A DNA stretch of 37,508 nucleotides from positions 1 to 37,508 of IMG/VR virus record IMGVR_UViG_3300037520_000240. One strand, written 5' to 3'. The stretch comes from a virus. Of the stretch, positions 9,048 through 17,953 are shown one piece after another. Numbering within the stretch: position 1 is the stretch's first letter; each line of letters begins with the position of its first letter. The translations under genes were made by a program, and so were the position numbers. Below the pieces are notes generated by a model. That model did no database searches. It had not been told where the DNA came from and was given only the letters and a program-made list of their open reading frames with translations.

Positions 9048-9687
9048 CGACTTACTTACCCGTATCCCCGCGTCACGCGTTCCGATTACGGACGCGTCTG
9101 ACGGCACGGTGACGCGCGAGTGGTACAGGTATCTGTTTAATCTATTTACGTTGACGGGCGGCGGGCAAGCTAACTCGGCAGCAAGTTCGTCTTTCGGGCA
9201 AGACTTGGCCCCAATGTACACGCCGCAGGTGAGCGACAAGCGTTACGGTGCGTTCTTCGACACCACCACGCAGACAGCCGCCGCCACTAGTACGGCGTAT
9301 CCAATCACGCTTAACTCTACGAGCATAACTGACGGCGTCTACATCGGCACGCCTACGTCGCGTGTGTATGTAGACCGCGTAGGTACGTACAACTTTCAGT
9401 TTTCCGCGCAACTTAACAAATCCGGCGGCGGTTCAGGAAACGTTTTTATCTGGTACAGAGTAAACGGTACTAACGCGGCAAACTCTGCAACAAGCGTGAC
9501 GTTAGCTGGAAGTAGTTCAGCGGCTGTTGCCGCATGGAATTTTGTGATAGACTTAAACGCAGGTGATTATTTTGAACTGGTTTGGTCTACAAGCAATACA
9601 AACTGTGAAATTCAAGCCGCAGCGGCCAGCGGCCCTGTCCCCGCAATTCCATCCGTCATCCTGACGGTAACTGATAACATTAATTGA
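9040..9687 (+). CDS. Structural protein with C1q-like C-terminal beta domain
   Basis: 215 aa. The first ~50 residues (MPNDLLTRIPASRVPITD, VTREWYRYLFNLF) form an attachment-like N-terminus seen in other short-tailed phages after gp10-type genes. Residues ~65-190 look like a C1q/TNF-type jelly roll: YGAFFDTTTQTA, YPITLNST, VYVDRVGTYNFQFSAQL, VFIWYRVNG, and FELVWSTSNTNCEI. Such domains form trimers on phage fibers. A tail knob or short fiber is inferred. It overlaps the gp10-like gene. Confidence 0.7.
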   Translation: MPNDLLTRIPASRVPITDASDGTVTREWYRYLFNLFTLTGGGQANSAASSSFGQDLAPMYTPQVSDKRYGAFFDTTTQTAAATSTAYPITLNSTSITDGVYIGTPTSRVYVDRVGTYNFQFSAQLNKSGGGSGNVFIWYRVNGTNAANSATSVTLAGSSSAAVAAWNFVIDLNAGDYFELVWSTSNTNCEIQAAAASGPVPAIPSVILTVTDNIN

Positions 9688-9696
9688 GGCATAGTT

Positions 9697-10488
9697 ATGA
9701 CTGTTCTTGCTCAACAACCTAAAGCACAATTCTTCGATGCTAACGGTAGCCCGTTGGTCGGCGGCAAGGTCTATACCTATGCTGCTGGTACGACAACACC
9801 TTTGCAAACGTACACTGATGCGTCGGGGGCTACAGCCAACACCAACCCAGTTATTCTGGACTCCCGCGGCGAATGTAACTTGTGGTTCTCCACAGCTTCC
9901 AGCTACAAAGTAGTCTTGGAAACTGCCGCCGACGTGCTGCAATGGACCGTCGATAACATTGCGACCTACGGCACCGTTGCCAGCCAGAACTCCAACAACG
10001 TGGCTATCACTGGCGGCACGATCAGCGGCGTCACAATCACAACGTCCACCATCACCGGCGACATATCCGGTAACGCTGGCACTGTGACGAACGGCGTTTA
10101 TCTGACAGCCACGCAGACGCTGACAAACAAGACCATCACAGGTCTAGCGTCGGCGTCAACAGTCAACGACAGCCTTGGTACAGGGTTCACTATTGGCTAC
10201 CGCAGCATCCCGCAAAGCCTCAACACAACCGCTGCGGCATCGGACATCGGTAAGCATCTGTATGTGTCGGCAACCACCACAGTCCCGTCGGGCGTGTTTG
10301 TGGCCGGTAACGAGTTTCTTGTGGTCAACAGCAGCGCCAGCACCGTGACGCTCACACAGGGCGCTGGAACAACGTTACGGCTTGGCGGCACTGCAACCAC
10401 AGGCAGCCGCACCATCGCAGCTTACGGCGTCGCTAACGTGCTGTGCGTCGGTACTGAAACATTCTACGTCACCGGCAACGTAACCTGA
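9697..10488 (+). CDS. Tail protein with P22 tailspike-type head-binding domain
   Basis: 263 aa. Residues 1-90 (AQFFDANGSPLVGGKVYTY, TYTDASGATANTNPVILDSRGE and SSYKVVLETAADVLQWTVDN) are the classical head-binding domain that anchors P22-like tailspikes and many fibers. The middle has beta-helix-like ITGGTISGVTITTSTITG repeats and a LTATQTLTNKTITG collar motif. The C-terminal ~110 residues are a small beta domain, with no room for an enzymatic tailspike. It may serve as an adaptor to which the separately encoded Gly-rich fibers attach. That last point is inference. Confidence 0.8.
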   Translation: MTVLAQQPKAQFFDANGSPLVGGKVYTYAAGTTTPLQTYTDASGATANTNPVILDSRGECNLWFSTASSYKVVLETAADVLQWTVDNIATYGTVASQNSNNVAITGGTISGVTITTSTITGDISGNAGTVTNGVYLTATQTLTNKTITGLASASTVNDSLGTGFTIGYRSIPQSLNTTAAASDIGKHLYVSATTTVPSGVFVAGNEFLVVNSSASTVTLTQGAGTTLRLGGTATTGSRTIAAYGVANVLCVGTETFYVTGNVT

Positions 10489-10500
10489 TAGGATAGGCCC

Positions 10501-10839
10501 ATGCCAATTATTGCAGCAAACATCATCCCTGCTAAGAATATGGAAAACGCGCAGACAGTGCAGTATACGTCGCCAAGCAGCACCACGACTATTATTGACA
10601 AGTTCACGGCTACCAACTTCAGCAGCGGCATGGTCAACGTGAGCGTCAACTTGGGCGCGGTCGGTACGGCCACAGGTAACGACAACCTGATCGTCAAGAC
10701 GCGGACGCTGCAACCCGGCGAGACTTACACCTTTCCTGAAATCGTAGGCCACACCCTGCCGTCTGGCGGGTTTGTCTCTACGCTTGCGTCAGCGGCAGCG
10801 GCAGTCAACTTGCGCGCGTCTGGACGCGAGATTAGCTAA
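10501..10839 (+). CDS. Conserved small tail/head beta protein
   Basis: 112 aa. The pattern VNVSVNLGAVGTATGNDNLIV, RTLQPGETYTFPEIVGHTL and NLRASGREIS is familiar from small virion proteins of many podoviruses and siphoviruses that resemble a beta-sandwich. No signal peptide. It follows the tailspike-like gene and overlaps the oxygenase gene at TAATG. Exact role unknown; a structural role is likely from the family's usual context. Confidence 0.65.
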   Translation: MPIIAANIIPAKNMENAQTVQYTSPSSTTTIIDKFTATNFSSGMVNVSVNLGAVGTATGNDNLIVKTRTLQPGETYTFPEIVGHTLPSGGFVSTLASAAAAVNLRASGREIS

Positions 10840-11381
10840 TGCAGAATTTCCTACGCATTGCTGACGGGCTAAATACATCTTCTGTCTTACGGGAGTTAGT
10901 CACGCAGCCAGAGTTGTGGGATCAGAATACACTTCGCACCAGCCATCCTGACACCGCTCACGCAGACGTTAGCGACATCTGGCTGTGGTTTAACGCAATC
11001 CCTGACACGCCTGATGGTGTTATTAATGACATCCAAACGGTCGAGTATCCTGCGTGGGCGCGCCTGCCGTCGCTGCGCCGCATGGTGCTAGACCTGATCC
11101 ACCGCGTCAACGGCGTCCAGCTTGGCCGCTGCATCATTACTAAGCTGCCGCCGGGCGGTGAGATTACGCCGCACGTTGACGGCGGCGCTCCAGCAGAGTT
11201 TTACATCCGCTACCAGATTGCGCTTCAGTCCCTGCCCGGCGCGCTATTTCACAGCGGCGACGAAACGGTTAACTTCCGCCCCGGCGAAATCTGGTGGATC
11301 AATAATCGCGTAACACATTCTGTTGTAAATAACAGCGCAGATGATAGGATAGTCTGCATTGTAGACATCAGGAGCGCATAA
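10839..11381 (+). CDS. Aspartyl/asparaginyl beta-hydroxylase-like 2OG-Fe(II) oxygenase
   Basis: 180 aa. A cupin core contains ITPHVDGG (iron ligands H112 and D114), a distal NRVTHSVVNNS (H160) and R170 as likely 2-oxoglutarate ligand, the HxD...H...R arrangement of the Asp/Pro hydroxylase family. LPPGGEITPH and FRPGEIWWINN are also typical. These enzymes hydroxylate protein side chains or, in phages, unknown targets. It sits among tail genes, coupled to a GNAT gene, so a modifier of a virion or host protein is plausible but unproven. All catalytic residues I can check are present. Confidence 0.8.
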   Translation: MQNFLRIADGLNTSSVLRELVTQPELWDQNTLRTSHPDTAHADVSDIWLWFNAIPDTPDGVINDIQTVEYPAWARLPSLRRMVLDLIHRVNGVQLGRCIITKLPPGGEITPHVDGGAPAEFYIRYQIALQSLPGALFHSGDETVNFRPGEIWWINNRVTHSVVNNSADDRIVCIVDIRSA

Positions 11382-11836
11382 TGATAACGGCACAAGTTGA
11401 AGATTGGGCACCTTTTATCGAAGAAGCGCAACCGTTGCTACCTTTGCACTGGGAAGAATTGGCGCTCAACAAAGATAAAGTTCCGCTTGATCCGCAGTAC
11501 GACCTTTACGCTGTCCGCGATAACGCCGGGCAAGTGCTAGTGGTGACGCTGCGCGAAACTGGCCGTTTAGTGGGATATTTTATAGGCTTTATTGCGCCGG
11601 GGCTGCACTACCAAACGTGCCTGACGCTGACAATGGACATCTTTTGGACGCATCCAGATGTGCGTGGTGGATTTAGTGGTGTAAAACTCTTTCGTTTAGT
11701 TGAAAAAGAGGCTAAAAGGAGAGGCGTGCATCGTATGTTTTACGGTTCCAAACTTCACAAAGACGCCTCACGGATGTTTGAGTTTTTAAAAATGGAACCT
11801 GTAGAGACATATTACAGCAAATGGATCGGGGAATAA
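11381..11836 (+). CDS. GNAT-family acetyltransferase
   Basis: 151 aa, the usual length of a single-domain GNAT. Strands TGRLVGYFIGFIA and LTLTMDIFWTHPDVRGG lead into the acetyl-CoA loop (VRGGFSGVKLFRLVEKEAKRRGVHRMFYGS, about residues 93-122), followed by FEFLKMEPVETYY, which matches the usual C-terminal GF.....Y element. The pyrophosphate loop is VRGGFSG rather than the textbook Q/RxxGxG/A, a common phage variant. Such GNATs are often encoded near internal virion genes of short-tailed phages; the substrate is unknown. TAATG overlap with the oxygenase. Confidence 0.8.
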   Translation: MITAQVEDWAPFIEEAQPLLPLHWEELALNKDKVPLDPQYDLYAVRDNAGQVLVVTLRETGRLVGYFIGFIAPGLHYQTCLTLTMDIFWTHPDVRGGFSGVKLFRLVEKEAKRRGVHRMFYGSKLHKDASRMFEFLKMEPVETYYSKWIGE

Positions 11837-11837
11837 C

Positions 11838-13337
11838 ATGGTCGCAGTAGTAGCCGGAGCGGCAGCATTAAGCGCAGGAGTATCCATTGGCGCGTCTAAA
11901 AAAGCCGCCAAAGCACAAATAACCGCGTCCAATACGGCAGCAGCAGCGCAGGAACGTGCAGCGGCGCTGGCGCTAGAGGCCCAGAAGACAGGTACTGCCG
12001 AAGCTAACGCCGCCGCAAGAGATGCCGCAGCAGCAGCGCAGCAAGCGCAGAATGAAGCCAACACACAGGCGCAGAATTTAGAGCGCCTGCGTTACAACGA
12101 AGCGCGTATGGCGGACGAGGCGGCGTTTACTGGCGCGCAAGCAGCTTCAGACAAGGGCTACGACACCGCTCAAGGCGCCTACAATACTTCATACGCCGCC
12201 GCGCAGGCGGCTGGCGATTTGGGCTACGACACTGCCTTGGGTGACGCCAACAGGGGTTTTGACACCGCGCTAGCCGACGTTAATAGGGGTTACGCCGAGG
12301 GCCAAGCTGCCACCGATCTAGGATATACCACCGCCCGCGGCGATTTTGAGCAAGCGTATCAGCGGCAGGGTGAGTTTCAGCAGCCGTTTATTAAAGATGG
12401 CCGCACCGCTCAAGACCAGATTATGCAGCTTATGGGCCTTAGCGGCGACGCAACCGCTGCCAATTACGGTCAGTACGCTAAGTCATTTGGTATGGGCGAT
12501 TTTGAGCAAGACCCCGGTTATGCCTTCCGTATGTCAGAAGGGCTAAAGGGGCTAGATCGGTCGGCATCTGCGCGCGGCGGCATATTGTCTGGCGGCGCAC
12601 TGAAGAACGTTACGCGGTTCGGCCAAGACTTAGCCAGCCAAGAATACCAAAACGCGTTCAACCGCTACCAGACTGAACGCGCTGCTCGCCTTAACACGCT
12701 TGGCGGTATATCCGCTTCAGGTCAGTCAGCGGCAAATAACATGAGTGGCTTTGCAGGCGCGCTTGGCTCAAACAACGCGGCAGCCGCTTTGGAGCGGGCG
12801 CGGGCGACATCCGCAAACTCTATAGGCCGCGGGACCACAACAGGCAGTATTGCTATGAACCGCGGGGCTGCGACGGGCGATATTGCTATGCGACGCGGCG
12901 CAACAACATCGGCAAATGCTTTGAACCTTGGCGAAGCAACCGCTGGGATCGGTCTGGCACGCGGCAACACGACAGCCACAAATCTTATGAACCGCGGCGC
13001 GGCAACCAAAGCAAACGACGCGGCGTATTACGGCAGAGTAGGTGGCCTTACACTAGACCGAGGCACTAACACCGCAAATAACGCATTCTATGTTTCAGAC
13101 GCGGCGCAACGCGGCGCAGCAAACATAGCAAACGCTGCTTCGCGGAGCGCGTATGATGTCGGCAACGCACAAGCCGGCAATGCGATAAACACAGGTAACG
13201 CCCGCGCGTCAGGGTACGCAGGGACAGCTAACGCGTTTAACAACGCTCTCGGCCAGATAACGGGCTATGCCACCGCGGCGCCTTTGAACAACGCCATAAT
13301 GGGTTACTACAACCGCACCAAACTACCCGTCGGTTAA
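11838..13337 (+). CDS. Ejection protein (P22 gp7-like DNA-transfer protein) with internal repeats
   Basis: 499 aa. The N-terminal Ala-rich helical segment (ALSAGVSIGASKKAAKAQ) may cross or associate with membranes. Residues ~95-165 hold repeats of the type GYDTALGDANRGFDTALADVNRGYAEG. The conserved core (QPFIKDGRTAQDQIMQLMGL, FEQDPGYAFRMSEGLKGLDR, SARGGILSGGALKNVTRFGQ, ASQEYQNAFNRYQTERAARL) is the well-known phage DNA-transfer protein signature. A further repeat series (RGTTTG, RGAATG, RGATTS, RGNTTA, RGAATK) fills ~320-400. It would be packaged in the head and ejected to help form the trans-envelope channel. The start is 1 base after the GNAT stop. Confidence 0.83.
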   Translation: MVAVVAGAAALSAGVSIGASKKAAKAQITASNTAAAAQERAAALALEAQKTGTAEANAAARDAAAAAQQAQNEANTQAQNLERLRYNEARMADEAAFTGAQAASDKGYDTAQGAYNTSYAAAQAAGDLGYDTALGDANRGFDTALADVNRGYAEGQAATDLGYTTARGDFEQAYQRQGEFQQPFIKDGRTAQDQIMQLMGLSGDATAANYGQYAKSFGMGDFEQDPGYAFRMSEGLKGLDRSASARGGILSGGALKNVTRFGQDLASQEYQNAFNRYQTERAARLNTLGGISASGQSAANNMSGFAGALGSNNAAAALERARATSANSIGRGTTTGSIAMNRGAATGDIAMRRGATTSANALNLGEATAGIGLARGNTTATNLMNRGAATKANDAAYYGRVGGLTLDRGTNTANNAFYVSDAAQRGAANIANAASRSAYDVGNAQAGNAINTGNARASGYAGTANAFNNALGQITGYATAAPLNNAIMGYYNRTKLPVG

Positions 13338-13351
13338 AAAGGTTTATTGAT

Positions 13352-15133
13352 ATGCCAAGCCAAATTATGCCCACAGTAAACTTGCTGAAGCTGCCGGACC
13401 CAGCCGCGCAGACCGCGAAGTACGTCAACATGATGAACGCGACGCGGCAGCAGGAAGCGTCACAACGTCAAGCCGACATAGCGCAGAAAACGCTAGACTT
13501 GAAGACGAAAGAAGACGTGCGCGAAGAGGCAAAGCAAGGACCAACCTTAACTAAGATGGAGCAAGACAACTTAGTTCAGGCATTAAGCATATTCCGCGAA
13601 GGTGTAACAGACATAGCGGATGGTGATTTGGCGGCGGCAGAAGCGTTACGCGCTGACTTAGTAGCGCGAGTACCACCTTACGAAAAGTTTATTCTGCCTG
13701 CATCGCAATGGACGCCTGAATATAAATTTCAGTTAAAAACAACGGCTGAACAAGAAATACAAAAAACTATTGCGACGCCGACAACTGAAACTATTTTTGG
13801 ACCTAAAAATGAAATCTTAGAGTTGACTAAAGGCGGCGCCCCCGGCGTCGCTGGTTTAAGGCCGGTATTAAATAAGCCTGCAGCCGGCACTACACCCACA
13901 GTCGCGCCTAGAACACCTGTTGTACCAACCGCGGCGCCAGCAACGCCACCGCAGATGCCAGCCGGTGACGGCGGACAGCTTGACGCCTTTCAGCAGGATC
14001 ATGTTCGCCGAATGAAAGAAGAGTTGGGTATGACCAATACCCCTGCGTCCTTTACGCGCGGCGGCATGGGGCAGATGTCGCCTGACATGGTTCCCGCCAT
14101 TATTGACTCTGCAATGAAAACTGGCGTCATGGCGCAGATCGACCTTGATCAGATGTTAGCGATGACGCCGCCGCAAGCCCGTCAAGGAATTGTGGATGTA
14201 CTCCGCAGCAATAACGTTTCGTTGCAAGCTGACGCACCGTCGCTGGTAACCAGCGGAATGAACCAGCAGCAGCCAATGGCGCCTAACCCCGTAGGAAGAC
14301 AGCAGTCGCAGTACGCTGTTATGCGCGGGCAAACGCCCCAAGCGTCGCTTGCTGATCTAGGCAGCGCGCCACCAGTGCAGAATACGCTGGCACAGACAAA
14401 CGTAATGGGCCAACAAGCCTATGGTCGCAGTGCTTCGCCGACATCGCCGATCCCCGGATCGTCGTTGGTCGCACCGCAAGTGTTAGGTAACCAGAAAGCG
14501 GCTGAAACTGCTGGGTCGGAAAACGTTAAGGTCGGTACTGAGCCGCGTATTGTAGCGGGCACCGAACGCGCAAAACGGCTGGAAAAGTTGCGCGGTGAAA
14601 TGCCAATCGCGCAGGCTGAAACGCAGACTTTGGTAAACAGTCTTACCGGACGGATTAACGCAATCGACGAGTATTTGCGTTCGGGTTCTCGCAACAGCAT
14701 TATTGGTGCTGTTGAAGGCCGTATACCTAAGTTCTTTCAGTCCGAAACGCGTTCCGACGCGCAGAAACTTTACGATTACATCACGAGCAATACCGTTCTT
14801 CAAAAACTTATTGATGACAGGGGGCAAACCGAAACTGGCGGGTCCCCGCAGGGTGTTGTGTCCGACGCCGATTTAAAAGTAGCTGCACAAGCATCCACCA
14901 AGCTGACGCAAACAGGGTCAGAGCGTAAGCAGGAAATTGAAATGCAGCGTTTGCGCGACGAGTTGTACCGCACACGCGGCCAAGCAATACAAAAATACAA
15001 CAATGTATACCGCGAAGTCATGAAAGAGGCGCCTGAACTTGGATTAAAAATTCGTCCTGTAGCACCAAAATATAAATCGGCTCCGCAAACACCGACAAGA
15101 GCTAAGTCCCTTCAAAATATTTTTGGCGGTTAA
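13352..15133 (+). CDS. Second ejection/internal virion protein (P22 gp20 position)
   Basis: 593 aa, helical, rich in Ala, Gln and Pro. The N-terminal ~60 residues form a coiled-coil-like helix (TRQQEASQRQADIAQKTLDL). A Pro/Ala linker (about 185-215) separates it from a Gln/Met-rich middle, and a charged helical C-terminus (~400-560) follows. No enzymatic motif is seen. It lies between gp7-like and gp16-like genes and matches ejection proteins in size and composition, so the call rests mainly on position. Confidence 0.72.
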   Translation: MPSQIMPTVNLLKLPDPAAQTAKYVNMMNATRQQEASQRQADIAQKTLDLKTKEDVREEAKQGPTLTKMEQDNLVQALSIFREGVTDIADGDLAAAEALRADLVARVPPYEKFILPASQWTPEYKFQLKTTAEQEIQKTIATPTTETIFGPKNEILELTKGGAPGVAGLRPVLNKPAAGTTPTVAPRTPVVPTAAPATPPQMPAGDGGQLDAFQQDHVRRMKEELGMTNTPASFTRGGMGQMSPDMVPAIIDSAMKTGVMAQIDLDQMLAMTPPQARQGIVDVLRSNNVSLQADAPSLVTSGMNQQQPMAPNPVGRQQSQYAVMRGQTPQASLADLGSAPPVQNTLAQTNVMGQQAYGRSASPTSPIPGSSLVAPQVLGNQKAAETAGSENVKVGTEPRIVAGTERAKRLEKLRGEMPIAQAETQTLVNSLTGRINAIDEYLRSGSRNSIIGAVEGRIPKFFQSETRSDAQKLYDYITSNTVLQKLIDDRGQTETGGSPQGVVSDADLKVAAQASTKLTQTGSERKQEIEMQRLRDELYRTRGQAIQKYNNVYREVMKEAPELGLKIRPVAPKYKSAPQTPTRAKSLQNIFGG

Positions 15134-15145
15134 GGGTATTTAGAT

Positions 15146-17308
15146 ATGGCACCTGTAGCGTATAAAGAGAAAATCCGCGAAGCCCGCCGGAACGGTTATA
15201 GCGACGCGGAAATTATTAAATATTTAGCTGCCACCGATCCTAAAGTTAAGGATGCGGTAGACACCGGCTATAAACCTACTGAAATATTAAATTTTATTTC
15301 GCCGCCTAAAAAGGCAGCGCCGCGTAACCGCGGCACAGGTATTGGCGCTATAGATACTACGCTAGATGTCATTAACGAGGCGCTGATTGGCATTCCCGAA
15401 GGCGCGTACAACGCTGCGGCCATGATTACAGACCCTATATCAAGTCTGATTTTTGGTGATGACGTAGTAAAGCAGGCACAGACCCAGCGCAAGAAAGCTG
15501 TCGATACGGTAGCACGGAAGTTGACAACGCAGCCTCGCCCCGTTGCCCGCGAAATTGGGCGCATGGTAGGGCCGGTTGCAGGAGTTACGCGCGCCGCTAA
15601 TCTGGCTGCCCCTATACTGCAAAAAGCGCCTGTGGTCGGTAACGCGTTGGCGCGCATTGCGGCAGCTACAGGTTCTGGCGGCGTAGGCTCAGGCCGCACC
15701 GCCGCGCAGACAGCCAAACTTACTCGTTTTCAGCGCGCAAAACAGCTAGGTGAGCGATCTATCGGCGGCGGCATCTCCGGCGCCACTACCGCAGGCTTAA
15801 TGGGTGAGGATGTTTTGGAAGGCGCAGGATACGGCGCCGGGCTTCCCGTTGTGCTTAATGTACTAAAGCGCATCGGCAGCCCCGTGGTTGATTTTTTCCG
15901 CCCCGGCTACACTATGGCTAAAGGTAAAGCCGCTGAAATACTGCGCCGCGCTTTTGCGGATAACATCGACGCCGCCCGCGCGGAATTTGCAAAGTTATCA
16001 CCAGACGATAAACGCATGGCTGAGCGGTTTCTTGTGGATGTCAAGATTGAGCCGCGTGCAGTGTTTGGTATTGGTAAGGCAGCGCAAGAGCAGACCGAAA
16101 CCGGCGGTAACATAATGGGCCGTAAACTGGAAAGTGAAGCCGCCGCGCGTACCGCATCGCTGGTTGACATTTCCGGCGGCGCTGATGCGACCGCCCGCCG
16201 GCGGGCCATTGATTTGGGTCGCGGCGCGGTGTCGGCCACCACTACGCCACTTCGTGAAACAGCACTGCAAGCGCGCGGCCCGGTTGATGTCAACCCTATC
16301 GTGACCGCGTTGCGTTTGCAGGCGGATTCGGAAGGTATTAAAACAAGCGCAGCGCGTGGTGCGATACTAAAACTTGCCAAGAATATTGAAAACGGCGCGG
16401 ATGCCAACGGCTTCATTAGCCCAGATAATCTATACACCATCCGCAAAGAAGCCGGCGACACTATTGAAAAACTGGTGTCATCTAAACAGCAACCTTCATC
16501 TGGATCAAAAAAACGCACGGCCAGTATTGTCATGGGCTTTAAAAATATTGTCGATGACGCTCTTGGCCCTGACTTTAAAAATTATCTGACGCGTCACCGC
16601 GAAGGTATGTCGGCTATGGATACGCAAGAGTTGGCGGCAGAAGCCGCTAATCTTGCAGATACAAGCTCAAATCAATTTACGCGGTTAATGCGCGGCGGGC
16701 GCGACGCAACCGTTGATGACGTTATGGGCCGCGGCACGAACCAGTACGACATTCGCAATTTGGAGATAACGGACCCCCGCCGTTATGCTGCGTTAACGAA
16801 CGCGGCGAAAGATTTTGAAGCGTTAGACCGCATAGATGTTTTACGTAACGAAGGTGTAGGCGCTGCCGGCAAGGTTATACGAAACGAAACACCTAACTAT
16901 ATAACGCGCGGTTTTGGGTATCTGATGAATACGCCCGCAGCCCCTATCGCTGTAGCGGCTGAAGGCGCGCGCCGAGCGCAAACAGGCTACCTCATGCCGC
17001 GAGTGGAAAAAGAACTTGTTAACGCGTTCGCGTCCGCGCCGCGTATGGGAGAACTTATAGATACTTTTCCGGCGCGCCAGATAGCATCCGAAGAAGTTAG
17101 CCGCGCGCCAGCCGGTGTGCGTAATGTCATGGCTCAACAGTTTGGACCGACACCGACAATAGGGTCGGAGTATGGCTTTCCTGAATTTGAACCTGAGTCC
17201 GGTGAGCCGCTGGTAGACATTGATTTTTCGGAAGGTTATCCTGTACCGATATATGGCAGGCTGCCTAAAAATATGCAGTTCAAATCTCTTAATGCTATGA
17301 GGCGCTAA
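15146..17308 (+). CDS. Third, large ejection/internal virion protein (P22 gp16-like position)
   Basis: 720 aa. The N-terminus has the ARRNGYSDAEIIKYLAATDP...GYKPTEILNFI motif, a short helical repeat I recognise from many phage ejection proteins. Residues ~70-150 and ~180-240 contain Gly/Ala-rich stretches that could insert into membranes (IGRMVGPVAGVTRAANLAAPI; GGGISGATTAGLMG). The remainder is charged and helical. No lytic transglycosylase signature is visible. The last of three ejection genes, it is followed after 2 bases by the lysis region. Confidence 0.78.
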   Translation: MAPVAYKEKIREARRNGYSDAEIIKYLAATDPKVKDAVDTGYKPTEILNFISPPKKAAPRNRGTGIGAIDTTLDVINEALIGIPEGAYNAAAMITDPISSLIFGDDVVKQAQTQRKKAVDTVARKLTTQPRPVAREIGRMVGPVAGVTRAANLAAPILQKAPVVGNALARIAAATGSGGVGSGRTAAQTAKLTRFQRAKQLGERSIGGGISGATTAGLMGEDVLEGAGYGAGLPVVLNVLKRIGSPVVDFFRPGYTMAKGKAAEILRRAFADNIDAARAEFAKLSPDDKRMAERFLVDVKIEPRAVFGIGKAAQEQTETGGNIMGRKLESEAAARTASLVDISGGADATARRRAIDLGRGAVSATTTPLRETALQARGPVDVNPIVTALRLQADSEGIKTSAARGAILKLAKNIENGADANGFISPDNLYTIRKEAGDTIEKLVSSKQQPSSGSKKRTASIVMGFKNIVDDALGPDFKNYLTRHREGMSAMDTQELAAEAANLADTSSNQFTRLMRGGRDATVDDVMGRGTNQYDIRNLEITDPRRYAALTNAAKDFEALDRIDVLRNEGVGAAGKVIRNETPNYITRGFGYLMNTPAAPIAVAAEGARRAQTGYLMPRVEKELVNAFASAPRMGELIDTFPARQIASEEVSRAPAGVRNVMAQQFGPTPTIGSEYGFPEFEPESGEPLVDIDFSEGYPVPIYGRLPKNMQFKSLNAMRR

Positions 17309-17310
17309 CA

Positions 17311-17490
17311 ATGGCTACTATCGACGAAACACAGGCCCAACTTAACACGCACGAACAGGTCTGCACGTTCAGGTACGAGAGCATCTGCGCGCGGCTGAAG
17401 CGTCTTGAAACCGTAGGTATGACCGCGACAGGTACGATCATTGTGCTGCTGATTGGCATACTGGTAAGCATCCTGCAAAAAGGTGTCTAA
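17311..17490 (+). CDS. XhlA-like small membrane protein
   Basis: 59 aa. An N-terminal charged, coiled-coil-like helix (QLNTHEQVCTFRYESICARLKR, cut here into its two halves QLNTHEQ and ARLKRLE) is followed by one C-terminal transmembrane segment, TATGTIIVLLIGILVSIL (residues ~39-56). This order matches the haemolysin XhlA/holin-accessory type found next to phage lysis genes. ATG 17311 lies 2 bases after the ejection-protein stop. A holin or holin partner is inferred. Confidence 0.75.
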   Translation: MATIDETQAQLNTHEQVCTFRYESICARLKRLETVGMTATGTIIVLLIGILVSILQKGV

Positions 17491-17499
17491 GGAGAGCGT

Positions 17500-17682
17500 A
17501 TGCGCGTAGTCAGCTTACTGCTAGCGGCGCTGGCGCTGATGGGCTGCCAAGACCGCTACCGCTACGATTGCCAAGACCCTGCGAACTGGCAAGCCGAAAT
17601 CTGCAAGAAGCCCAAGTGCATCGCTATGGGCTACTGCACCGAATGGCTAATAAATACGGGTGAAGAAAATGAAGCCGACTAA
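17500..17682 (+). CDS. Small Cys-rich lipoprotein
   Basis: 60 aa. A signal peptide (MRVVSLLLAALALMGC) ends in a lipobox LALMG-C with lipidated C16. The mature part has five more cysteines spaced through YDCQDP, EICKKPKC and MGYCTEW, suggesting disulfides in the periplasm. The YRYDCQDPANWQ...C..P.C motif recurs in small lipoproteins of marine short-tailed phages, often beside ejection or lysis genes; its role is unknown. It has a GGAGAG ribosome-binding site. Its 3' end overlaps the next gene by 14 bases. Confidence 0.72.
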   Translation: MRVVSLLLAALALMGCQDRYRYDCQDPANWQAEICKKPKCIAMGYCTEWLINTGEENEAD

Positions 17683-17953
17683 CGAATGGTCGCCAGAGGA
17701 ACTGCTGCGGTTCATCGTCGGCATCGTCCTGTCGCTGACGCTTACGTTTATCGTTGCGACTGTGCTATACTCGTTGGTGTTTGTATCGCAGCCAATGGAG
17801 GGGCAGTCCCCTAACGACGCTGAGTTTTTTAAGTTGATCAACCCGATAGCGACGTTCATTGTCGGCGCGTTGGCAGGACTGATGGCTGGGCAGGGCAGCG
17901 GCTCGATCAAACCCAAAAAGACAGAAGGAGAAGAAGATGAACTTCCTAAATAG
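17669..17953 (+). CDS. Two-TM membrane protein, holin candidate A
   Basis: 94 aa from ATG 17669; a GTG at 17660 would add three residues. Two transmembrane segments are plain: LLRFIVGIVLSLTLTFIVAT (about 13-40) and LINPIATFIVGALAGLMAG (about 60-80). A charged C-terminal tail (KPKKTEGEEDELPK) follows. The second segment has the NP.......VGA.(A/V)GL..G pattern shared with the next gene, so the two look like tandem paralogs. Holin function is inferred from topology and lysis-cassette position. The 3' end overlaps the next gene by 17 bases. Confidence 0.72.
   Translation: MKPTNEWSPEELLRFIVGIVLSLTLTFIVATVLYSLVFVSQPMEGQSPNDAEFFKLINPIATFIVGALAGLMAGQGSGSIKPKKTEGEEDELPK

Noticed and set aside
8670-9239. 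189-aa minus-strand frame inside tail genes
   Set aside because: Antisense to the clear gp10-like gene and no start signal or family match.
15907-16533. 208-aa minus-strand frame
   Set aside because: Shadow of the large ejection protein; composition follows the sense codons.
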